In this document: positions 1-5,302 of the stretch, piece by piece | Numbering within the stretch: the first letter of the stretch is position 1 | Layout of the letters: each line of letters opens with the position of its first letter | Source of the DNA: an uncultured Pseudomonadota bacterium | GTDB taxonomy: Bacteria; SAR324; NAC60-12 | Direction of reading: 5' to 3' | Length of the DNA: 8,053 nucleotides | Assembly: GCA_913056375.1 (NCBI GenBank) | Contig: CAJXNF010000114.1 | Coordinates: forward strand, 1-8,053 | Position numbers and translations under genes: made by a program | The notes under the pieces: generated by a model | The model's input: the letters and a program-made list of their open reading frames with translations, nothing else | What the model was told of the DNA's origin: nothing | The model's database searches: none

Positions 1-2
1 AC

Positions 3-122
3 CGGTTTGTGGTGGGCCCCAACAGCCGCATGGCCCATGCCGCCGCCCTCGCCGTGGCGGAATCCCCCGGGCGGGAGTTCAACCCTGTGTTTATTTGTGG
101 TGTGGTCGGCTTTGGCAAGACC
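3..122 (+). other. DnaA-like segment joined in frame to the ABC ATPase at the P-loop
   Basis: The translation from position 3 begins RFVVGPNSRMAHAAALAVAE and continues SPGREFNP, which is the start of the AAA+ domain of bacterial DnaA; from memory it is closest to cyanobacterial DnaA. DnaA normally continues with a GGVGLGKTHL P-loop; here it reads GVVGFGKTHL, then moves into sequence typical of ABC ATPases (IDAL, then FDSLEI). The switch therefore lies around 114-130. Bases 1-80 are about 74% G+C (59 of 80), while 81-120 fall to about 48%, close to the rest of the window. Either a real recombination at P-loop microhomology or a chimeric assembly at a contig end could explain it. The DnaA resemblance is strong; its origin is not settled by the sequence. 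Confidence 0.75.
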
Positions 123-1283
123 CACCTGCTGCATATGATTGATGCCCTAGCCCGTCAGGACTACCTGGAGTTGAGCCGCTACACCTTCGACTCGCTGGAG
201 ATCCAGCTGGCAGATCAATCCCAAATGACAGTCACTCGCATGAACATGGAAGGGAACTCGGGGATCTGTCGGATGGACTTGAAGGAACGGTCTCTCGGCA
301 AGGAGCAGGAACAGCGGGCCAGCGTGGCGGCTCATCCTCAATGGGGGGCGCGTTGGGAGAGTGAAGAGACGGATTCGGCTGCTACAGAGTGGCCGGAACG
401 CCGCAAGGAATTTCGGAACCCCACGGATCCCCGTGCTCATGTGCCTCACTGGGTGCAGGCTTGGCATCAGCGACTACAGCGGGTCAGCATGCTGCCTTCG
501 GTGCGTCTGCCAGTCCAGTCAAGTATGTGGGCTGAAATGGGTGGAATGCCCGAAGGATCGAAGCTGGATGCTGTTCGGGAGCAGATTCAGCGTTCGGTGC
601 AGCAGTCTTTGAAAGATTATGCCCAGACGGTTCGTGAACACGAACGCAACCTGCCACAGTCTCTGCTTCAAGCCTTGCAGGGTCAGGAAGAGGTCTCAAC
701 AGAGGAATTGCGAGGTCTATTTGGGCGTCTTCAGGAGCAGGAGCGATGCCTAGAGGAATTGCAACTGATCAGCCCGGGTACAACAGAGAGCATTCTACCC
801 ACAGGAGCAAACTACCTTGCTGAACAGGGGCGGTTGTTACGCTGCTACTGTGAGAACATCCTGGAGCGCTTTCACATGCTTCAGCACTGTTCTCGCCGCC
901 TGAAGTTGTTGCTGGATACACTCAATCTCTGGCTACATCGCAAGCATTTCCAGACAGATTCCACGGGCCAACTCGAATTGCGTGTCATGGATCGCAACGG
1001 TGAGTTACGGCAGCCCCTCTCACTGGACAAGCTCTCTTCTGGAGAACAACAACTGGTCTACCTGCTGGGCCTGTTGATCTTTGATACTCAACCCAAGCAA
1101 CTCGTGTTGCTGGACGAACCAGAACTCTCGCTGCATCCGGCTTGGCAAGACGACTTCCTTCCGCTGCTTCAGCAGATCTGTGAACTCAACGACTGCTATC
1201 TGTTGATGGCCACGCACTCTCCTTCCCTCGTAGGTGACGACTGGAACATTGTCTGTGAACTTGCCGATCAGGTAGAGAACTGA
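3..1283 (+). CDS. ABC-type (AAA_15/AAA_21) ATPase, AriA-like, with a DnaA-like N-terminus; partial at left edge
   Basis: The reading frame is open to the left edge, so the start is missing; the GTG at 9 is only the first in-frame start-like codon. Numbering residues from that GTG: Walker A is G31-x-x-G34-x-G36-K37-T38, the ABC signature is LSSGEQ at 342-347, Walker B is LVLLDEP at 365-371 followed by the D-loop SLHP, and the switch histidine lies in THSP at 402-405. These define an SMC/OLD-like ATP-binding cassette. Residues 185-310 look helical and coiled-coil-like, as expected between the two ATPase lobes. Residues 85-150 are Trp/Arg/Glu-rich and I do not recognise them. Up to about residue 42 the protein reads as DnaA, not ABC ATPase (see separate entry). 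The TGA overlaps the ATG of a DUF4435 gene, the arrangement of AriA and AriB in PARIS anti-phage systems, where the ATPase senses a phage trigger and releases the nuclease. The ATPase class is certain; the PARIS assignment is inference. Confidence 0.85.
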   Translation, partial: RFVVGPNSRMAHAAALAVAESPGREFNPVFICGVVGFGKTHLLHMIDALARQDYLELSRYTFDSLEIQLADQSQMTVTRMNMEGNSGICRMDLKERSLGKEQEQRASVAAHPQWGARWESEETDSAATEWPERRKEFRNPTDPRAHVPHWVQAWHQRLQRVSMLPSVRLPVQSSMWAEMGGMPEGSKLDAVREQIQRSVQQSLKDYAQTVREHERNLPQSLLQALQGQEEVSTEELRGLFGRLQEQERCLEELQLISPGTTESILPTGANYLAEQGRLLRCYCENILERFHMLQHCSRRLKLLLDTLNLWLHRKHFQTDSTGQLELRVMDRNGELRQPLSLDKLSSGEQQLVYLLGLLIFDTQPKQLVLLDEPELSLHPAWQDDFLPLLQQICELNDCYLLMATHSPSLVGDDWNIVCELADQVEN

Positions 1284-2197
1284 TGCCCAGTACGCTGCTA
1301 GCGAGTCAGCGCAATCCGGTTCGTATTCTCAATCAGGTCCGTATGCGCCACAGCCAGTCTCGTAAGTTGACGCTACTGGTCGAGGGGCCTTCTGATCGTA
1401 AGTTTTTTCTCAACTGGCTGCGGGAGGAACAGCTGCGTGTTGAACCTCTGCAGGGTCGCCAGCAAGTAGAGGCCGTTTGGCGTCTGGCTTGTAAGCAACC
1501 AATCCAACCTCCGCTGATTTGTCTGGTCGATCTGGACTACGACCAGCTGCTGGGTCGTGAGTTGGTCGAACATGAGCGCTTTATCTATGTCTCGGCGCGG
1601 AGCCTGGAGGAAGAAGCCGAAGCCAATGATCTGGAAGGAGTGCTGGTTCGCTCGGAGGCCCTGCGTAAGCTGTTCTACGAGAAATTACCAGAGCGGATTC
1701 TGGATGAGCAGGAAGACCTGGTCGCCTACCTGAAGCAACAACGCGAAGCCTTGCGTAAGGCTGCTTCCCTAATTGGTGCCTATCGTGCTGCGGCTCAATT
1801 CTTCTACTCTGAATTTCACCGTGGGTACTGGGATCGAGATGCTTTGCAGATTGGTGCAGCCGAATTTTTGGACCCACCCACCCTACAAATTCAAGAAGAC
1901 AAACTAAGGGAAATCGTTGTTGCCAGCGCCCTCCACAAACCTGATCACGATTGGATGGTCAATCGGGCTCAGCAGCTGTTTGCAGAGTATGGTTCAGGCT
2001 GGAATCTTTGTCGGGGTCATGACCTCAGCAAGCTCCTAGCCTTGCACCTCAACGCGCTTGGACGAGAGAATCTCTCACAAGCCGATGTTGAATCCTTGCT
2101 TCGTGCAAGCTTCGAAACAGCGATGGTGCAACAAACCCAGTTTGGTCAATGCTTCATGGAACTAGAAAAGAAATTGCGCAAGGCTTTGTTGCGGTGA
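1283..2197 (+). CDS. DUF4435 / TOPRIM-like protein, AriB-like candidate effector nuclease
   Basis: A 304-residue protein whose ATG shares its A with the TGA of the ATPase gene (TGATG), so the two are probably translationally coupled. The N-terminal third carries a TOPRIM-like signature: LLVEGPSD at 31-38 supplies the metal-binding glutamate (E34) and D38, and LVDLDYD at 81-87 supplies the second acidic motif (D83, D85, D87). This is the DUF4435 pattern, a family related to OLD nucleases. The remainder is helical and charged, ending in a basic tail, without further motifs I recognise. In PARIS, AriB is a DUF4435 protein of about this size that is activated on release from AriA and cleaves tRNA; that role here is inferred from gene order and family. 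Other ATPase-DUF4435 pairs without a known function exist, so the exact subtype is uncertain. Confidence 0.75.
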   Translation: MPSTLLASQRNPVRILNQVRMRHSQSRKLTLLVEGPSDRKFFLNWLREEQLRVEPLQGRQQVEAVWRLACKQPIQPPLICLVDLDYDQLLGRELVEHERFIYVSARSLEEEAEANDLEGVLVRSEALRKLFYEKLPERILDEQEDLVAYLKQQREALRKAASLIGAYRAAAQFFYSEFHRGYWDRDALQIGAAEFLDPPTLQIQEDKLREIVVASALHKPDHDWMVNRAQQLFAEYGSGWNLCRGHDLSKLLALHLNALGRENLSQADVESLLRASFETAMVQQTQFGQCFMELEKKLRKALLR

Positions 2198-2273
2198 CGT
2201 TTTGATTGCCTGAAATGGAGTGGGGTTAATTTCGCTTCGAAGCATCGAGGACACTTCCTACCAGTTCTCAAAA

Positions 2274-2302
2274 TAGACAACCTGTTTTTCATCTGCTAAC
2301 TT
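2274..2302 (+). promoter_or_regulatory. Weak candidate promoter upstream of the ferredoxin operon
   Basis: The 151-base gap after the DUF4435 gene contains TAGACA (2274-2279), 17 bases, then TAACTT (2297-2302), a partial sigma-70 match (about 4/6 and 3/6), followed by an AT-rich TTAATTAATT. A 10-base perfect palindrome GCTTCGAAGC lies at 2234-2243 without a following T-run, so it is not a convincing terminator. A promoter is expected somewhere in this gap, but the hexamers are weak. Confidence 0.25.
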
Positions 2303-2332
2303 AATTAATTTACTTCCCATCTGCATCGCCTC

Positions 2333-2337
2333 AGGAG
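2333..2337 (+). promoter_or_regulatory. Ribosome binding site for the ferredoxin gene
   Basis: AGGAG lies 11 bases before the ATG at 2349. The spacing is slightly long, but it is the only good purine box nearby and supports this start. Confidence 0.5.
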
Positions 2338-2348
2338 CCAACAGCACA

Positions 2349-2756
2349 ATGTCCGGAGTCAATCCCTACATCCAGCAACCCGATTTTGTCCTCCCGCAGG
2401 AGCCCTACAAGATCACTTTCTTACCGGCTGATGTCACGGTCGAGGTGCAACCAGCAATGCTGCCTCATCCTCAGGATGGGCTCCCTGGCTCTCTGTTAGC
2501 CAGTGCTCTGGAAGCTGGTCTCGACATGGATCATTCTTGTGGAGGGGTCTGTGCCTGTTCGACCTGCCACATCTGGGTGCGTTCCGGAATGGACAGTTGC
2601 AACGAAGCCACCGAAGATGAGGAAGACATGCTGGACATGGCCCCTGGACTACAGCCGAACTCCCGACTGGCCTGTCAGTGTGTGCCTGATGGAACAAGTG
2701 ATGTGGTCGTGGAAATTCCGGATTGGAATCGCAACCTGGTGAGTGAAGGTCACTGA
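2349..2756 (+). CDS. fdx: Adrenodoxin/ISC-type [2Fe-2S] ferredoxin
   Basis: A 135-residue ferredoxin. Cluster ligands are C64-x5-C70-x2-C73 (in SCGGVCACSTC) and C109 (in RLACQ), the same C-x5-C-x2-C-x35-C spacing as E. coli ISC ferredoxin. The region around residues 84-97, rich in Glu/Asp and ending MLDM, corresponds to the acidic interaction helix of adrenodoxin-type ferredoxins, and VVVEIP near the C-terminus is also conserved in the family. It differs from the E. coli protein by about 20 extra N-terminal residues and a Pro/Gly-rich insertion near 35-47 before the cluster loop. Non-ligand cysteines are C68, C84 and C111. It probably supplies electrons for Fe-S cluster assembly in the cytoplasm, which fits the IscA-type and BolA-type genes directly downstream. 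Use of the symbol rests on family and context; a role in another redox pathway is possible. Confidence 0.88.
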   Translation: MSGVNPYIQQPDFVLPQEPYKITFLPADVTVEVQPAMLPHPQDGLPGSLLASALEAGLDMDHSCGGVCACSTCHIWVRSGMDSCNEATEDEEDMLDMAPGLQPNSRLACQCVPDGTSDVVVEIPDWNRNLVSEGH

Positions 2757-2761
2757 AAGGA
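2756..2761 (+). promoter_or_regulatory. Ribosome binding site for the A-type carrier gene
   Basis: AAAGGA sits directly after (and shares one base with) the ferredoxin stop codon, 4 bases before the ATG at 2766. It supports this start and continuous translation along one mRNA. Confidence 0.55.
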
Positions 2762-2765
2762 CGAT

Positions 2766-3131
2766 ATGATTACGCTGACCGAAAATGCGGCAAAGGAGAT
2801 CCGCAAGATCATGCAGGAGCAGCAACTGGAAGAAAATGTGTTCATTCGAGTGGGTGTCAAGGGTGGGGGATGTTCTGGCTTCACCTATACCTTTGATTTT
2901 GATGCCCGCAAGACTCGCTTTGACCTCGATTTCGAATCACAGGGGATGCAGGTCGTTGTGGATAAGAAGAGCTACCTCTACATCAAGGACACAGAAATTG
3001 ATTGGAGCTACAGCCTGATGGATCGTGGTTTGCGCTTCAACAATCCTTCCGCAAAGTCTTCCTGTGGATGCAAAACTTCCTTCCAGTTTGAAGCACCTGT
3101 TCAGGAAAACGTCTTTCAACCCACTTGGTAA
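2766..3131 (+). CDS. A-type Fe-S cluster carrier (HesB/IscA/ErpA family)
   Basis: A 121-residue protein with the three invariant cysteines of A-type carriers: C36 in GGGCSGF and C100/C102 in SSCGC, at nearly the same positions as in E. coli IscA. The stretch NNPSAKSSCGC is the family signature near the C-terminus. Such proteins accept Fe-S clusters from the scaffold and hand them to apo-enzymes. The protein runs about 15 residues past the usual end of the family, which normally stops shortly after the CGC motif. It begins 9 bases after the ferredoxin gene and is followed 5 bases later by a BolA-like gene. I see no IscU, IscS or IscR gene in the window, so this is not a complete isc operon. 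IscA and ErpA cannot be told apart with confidence from the sequence alone. Confidence 0.92.
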   Translation: MITLTENAAKEIRKIMQEQQLEENVFIRVGVKGGGCSGFTYTFDFDARKTRFDLDFESQGMQVVVDKKSYLYIKDTEIDWSYSLMDRGLRFNNPSAKSSCGCKTSFQFEAPVQENVFQPTW

Positions 3132-3136
3132 AACCG

Positions 3137-3376
3137 ATGAGCGCCGAACTTTGCGAACAAATCAAACAAGCCGTTCAGACAGCCCTTCCAGACGCTGAGG
3201 TGGCAGTCACTGGTGGTGGTGGTCACTTTTCTCTGGAAGTCATCTCCTCAGCCTTTGAGGGCAAGGGTCTGCTGGCTAAGCAACGGCTAGTCTATGGCGC
3301 TTTGACCGAACTGATGGCTGGGGAACACGCACCAGTTCATGCCATCGATTCATTGAAGACTCTCGTGCCGGAATGA
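3137..3376 (+). CDS. BolA/IbaG-family protein
   Basis: A 79-residue single-domain protein of the BolA fold. The core GGHFSLEVISSAFEGK followed by KQRLVYGAL matches the family pattern of HFxxxxVSxxFxGxxxxxRxxxVYxxL. H30 and the C-terminal H68 (PVHAI) are the residues expected at the putative cluster-binding or glutaredoxin-facing surface. It resembles the short E. coli IbaG more than the longer BolA. BolA-family proteins partner monothiol glutaredoxins in Fe-S cluster trafficking, which fits the ferredoxin and A-type carrier genes immediately upstream. I chose the ATG at 3137, since a TTG at 3125 would overlap the upstream gene and add only four residues. No clear Shine-Dalgarno box is visible, so translation is probably coupled to the upstream gene. 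Its stop overlaps the next ATG. Confidence 0.88.
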   Translation: MSAELCEQIKQAVQTALPDAEVAVTGGGGHFSLEVISSAFEGKGLLAKQRLVYGALTELMAGEHAPVHAIDSLKTLVPE

Positions 3377-3885
3377 GATCCGGCTTTACCTGGCTGGAAC
3401 TTCTCCTGGCGACTTCGGTTGCTGCCGTCTTTCTGGCACTCGCCCAGGGACCGCTGCTGCACTTCTCCTCGCTACTCACCGATCAATACACGACTTCCGC
3501 CAAGCAACGCCAACTGGATCGCTTTCTATTGATGCTTAAGACGGAGTTGATCCAGGCTGGATATGCGCTGGGAGATGATGCCGAACCAGTACAAGTCTCT
3601 TCAGATGAAATACTCTTACTGGCAGATCTCAACCGTGACGGGGACCTGAATGATACCCGAGAGCGCATCTCCTACCGTTTTCGGTCTGCTGATAAGAAAC
3701 TTCAACGTCGTTCCGGAAGTGGGAGTTATCAAACCCTGGTTGAAGAAGTCGGAGCTATCTCTTTTGCCCTCGGTCCTGGTCGTGATCTGCCGATGTCACC
3801 ACCCCAGCACTGCGTGGTAGTAGGAGTTCGCTTGGATCCAGATGCAGAAGATCTATCCTACACCCTCTGTCCGATTTTTCTCTGA
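3373..3885 (+). CDS. PilW-like type IV prepilin / minor pilin
   Basis: A 170-residue protein with a class III (prepilin) signal: a very short leader MRSG, cleavage expected between G4 and F5, E9 at mature position +5, and a hydrophobic helix to about residue 30 (FTWLELLLATSVAAVFLALA). The C-terminal globular part has FLLMLKTELIQAGYAL at 51-66 and LNRDGDLNDTRERISYRF at 86-103, a pattern I associate with PilW-type minor pilins; the Asp-rich loop at 85-94 resembles a calcium-binding loop. C147 and C166 could form the disulfide usual near pilin C-termini. It would be inserted in the inner membrane and assembled at the tip of a type IV pilus or type II secretion pseudopilus. The ATG overlaps the BolA-like stop (ATGA). 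No other pilus gene is present, which is unusual. A GspJ-like pseudopilin is the main alternative. Confidence 0.75.
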   Translation: MRSGFTWLELLLATSVAAVFLALAQGPLLHFSSLLTDQYTTSAKQRQLDRFLLMLKTELIQAGYALGDDAEPVQVSSDEILLLADLNRDGDLNDTRERISYRFRSADKKLQRRSGSGSYQTLVEEVGAISFALGPGRDLPMSPPQHCVVVGVRLDPDAEDLSYTLCPIFL

Positions 3886-3892
3886 GTAAGCT

Positions 3893-4330
3893 ATGTCCAC
3901 ACTGCGTCTGCAACTTCATTATCCAGACATGCCGGTTCCTCAGCGGGCTCATCCCAAGGATGTGGGTCTTGACCTAACGGCAATGGCGTTGGAGTCACAC
4001 AACGAACGACTTTTTTTCATTGACACAGGCGTCTCGGTCGAACCTCCGGAAGGATTCTATGTAGAGGTGGTTGCTCGTTCCAGTTTGTCCAAGACAGATT
4101 TCATTCTGGCCAATTCAGTTGGTATCATTGATCCAGACTACCGAGGTCGAATTCGGCTAGCACTACGATACTTGGGAGAAGAATCTGGGGCGGACGCTGC
4201 AGCAGAGCTGATTGGGCGTCGAGTGGCTCAGTTGATCCTACGTCGCCGAGAGGAAGCAACTGTCGAAGTTGTCAGTGAGTTAGGAGACACCGTCCGAGGT
4301 GCAGGAGGATTTGGTAGCAGTGGAAGCTGA
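3893..4330 (+). CDS. dut: Deoxyuridine 5'-triphosphate nucleotidohydrolase (trimeric dUTPase)
   Basis: A 145-residue protein with all five motifs of homotrimeric dUTPases in order: motif 1 VGLDLTA (24-30), motif 2 RSSLS (62-66), motif 3 NSVGIIDPDYRGRI (74-87, with catalytic D80 and uracil-pocket Y83), motif 4 GRRVAQLIL (108-116) and the glycine-rich motif 5 RGAGGFGSSG (135-144, with F140 to stack on uracil). It hydrolyses dUTP to dUMP and pyrophosphate, keeping uracil out of DNA and feeding dTMP synthesis. Length is close to the family norm of about 150. It begins 7 bases after the prepilin stop and is probably on the same transcript. Motif 2 has Ser where Ala or Gly is common after RSSL, which is a mild change. 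Confidence 0.95.
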   Translation: MSTLRLQLHYPDMPVPQRAHPKDVGLDLTAMALESHNERLFFIDTGVSVEPPEGFYVEVVARSSLSKTDFILANSVGIIDPDYRGRIRLALRYLGEESGADAAAELIGRRVAQLILRRREEATVEVVSELGDTVRGAGGFGSSGS

Positions 4331-4352
4331 AGCTGCGTCTGCACAGCGATGT

Positions 4353-4357
4353 GGAGG
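4353..4357 (+). promoter_or_regulatory. Strong Shine-Dalgarno box before a 38-codon ORF
   Basis: A perfect GGAGG lies 5 bases before the ATG at 4363. It is the strongest such box near any start in the window, and the main reason to take the short ORF seriously. Confidence 0.4.
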
Positions 4358-4362
4358 TTCCT

Positions 4363-4479
4363 ATGACCTTGAAGATGCTGGCTCAGCTGCAAAATTTGTT
4401 GATCTTACGGGAGTTCCCGATACCATTTTGGGAACAGCCTGCCCAAACCGTGACGAGCTTGGATTCGTTGAATGAATAG
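4363..4479 (+). CDS. Possible small protein (38 residues), unknown
   Basis: A short ORF too small for usual ORF cut-offs, starting MTLKMLAQLQNLLILREFPI and ending in SLNE. The N-terminal half could form a leucine-rich amphipathic helix (residues 1-16); the second half contains PIPFWEQP and is more polar. I do not recognise it. In its favour are a GGAGG box 5 bases upstream and a position 32 bases after dut in the same direction. Against it: the length is within chance, it has no known relative, and a 6-base inverted repeat (GTTCCC 4413-4418 / GGGAAC 4430-4435) lies inside it. It could instead be a decayed remnant. Confidence 0.3.
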   Translation: MTLKMLAQLQNLLILREFPIPFWEQPAQTVTSLDSLNE

Positions 4480-4648
4480 ATCATCAGAATCACTTCGGCT
4501 AGTTTAGAAAGCCGATCTCCTAGAGCAATCAGCTCATCGACCAGCACGACACTTTTATCAATTCGCTTTCACATTGGGTGAAGAAGAAAAGGGCGGACCC
4601 GCTCCCTGGCCAACACTGCCAGCCTCCTCCTTGTTTGACCTGAGTTTC
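4480..4648 (+). other. Intergenic stretch before pcm, no feature recognised
   Basis: Together with 4331-4362 and the doubtful small ORF, this makes about 320 bases without a secure gene. I see no convincing promoter hexamers, no hairpin with a T-run and no repeat. The pcm frame stays open upstream to a TTG at 4574, but that translation does not resemble the family. The opposite strand has a 62-codon open frame (4383-4568) with no good start. Confidence 0.4.
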
Positions 4649-5287
4649 ATGAAAGATCGAGAAGAAAGTGCCTTGGTTCAGGCCAAGAGACAACTACAGC
4701 AATTTTGGCGAGACACTGGCGTGACTTGTGACGAGCGCTTGCTGAAGGCGTTCCACCAGTTGTCTCGAGAAGAGTTTGTGAGCCCGATTCACCGGGAAAA
4801 TGCCTACATGGACTACCCGCTGCCGATTGGTTCCAACCAGACCATCTCCCAACCCACCACCGTGATGACGATGCTCCGCTTGCTGGAGGTGGCTCCACAA
4901 CACCGAGTACTCGAAGTCGGTGCCGGTAGTGGTTACAATGCTGCCCTGCTGGGTCTGCTGGCCAAGCAGGTGGTCTCACTGGAATGTCGAAGAGAACTCG
5001 TTGAAATGGCTTCTCAGAATATACGTCGAGCAGGCATTCAGAATGTGGAAGTCCGTTACAGCGATGGGAAGATTGGTGTTCCAGAGTTGGCGCCGTTTGA
5101 TCGGATCATTGTCACCGCGGCGGCGGCTCGCTTTCCCAATGATCTCTGGGAGCAATTGGCTGAAGGAGGGATCCTCGTGGTTCCGGTGGGAGATCCCTAT
5201 TCCTGCGTAATGACTAGGGCGGAGAAGAGCGACGGCAAACGACACGTCACCCGTCATGGTTCTTACGCCTTTGTACCCTTGGTGTAA
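4649..5287 (+). CDS. pcm: Protein-L-isoaspartate O-methyltransferase
   Basis: A 212-residue cytoplasmic S-adenosylmethionine-dependent methyltransferase that repairs isoaspartyl residues in aged proteins. The PCMT signature is clear: PLPIGSNQTISQP at 57-69 with the active-site S67, then SAM-binding motif I VLEVGAGSGY at 87-96, the post-I acidic strand VVSLE at 108-112, and DRIIVTAA at 151-158, followed by LAEGGILVVPVG. The C-terminal FVPLV is also typical. I chose the ATG at 4649 because family similarity begins there; the frame extends to a TTG at 4574, but the extra 25 residues (Gly/Pro-rich) look unlike the family. No clear Shine-Dalgarno sequence precedes 4649, so the exact start is uncertain. 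The DUF1295 gene follows after 15 bases. Confidence 0.92.
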   Translation: MKDREESALVQAKRQLQQFWRDTGVTCDERLLKAFHQLSREEFVSPIHRENAYMDYPLPIGSNQTISQPTTVMTMLRLLEVAPQHRVLEVGAGSGYNAALLGLLAKQVVSLECRRELVEMASQNIRRAGIQNVEVRYSDGKIGVPELAPFDRIIVTAAAARFPNDLWEQLAEGGILVVPVGDPYSCVMTRAEKSDGKRHVTRHGSYAFVPLV

Positions 5288-5302
5288 GAGAGAGATGATT
5301 TA

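Noticed and set aside
9..11. GTG at 9 as the start of the ATPase gene
   Set aside because: The frame is open to the window edge, and the two codons before it (Arg-Phe) continue the DnaA-like match, so the gene begins outside the window.
147..467. Minus-strand 106-residue ORF opposite the ATPase gene
   Set aside because: It is Pro/Arg/Leu-rich shadow sequence of the plus-strand coding frame, without motifs or a ribosome binding site.
2234..2243. Palindrome GCTTCGAAGC after the DUF4435 gene as a terminator or operator
   Set aside because: It is 10 bases long, has no T-run and no second copy, so it can be chance.
4413..4435. Inverted repeat GTTCCC/GGGAAC as a terminator for dut
   Set aside because: The stem is only 6 bases with an 11-base loop, and no T-run follows.
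4383..4568. Minus-strand 62-codon open frame in the gap between dut and pcm
   Set aside because: It has no ATG/GTG start with a Shine-Dalgarno box near its beginning, no recognisable family, and lies opposite the better-supported small ORF.
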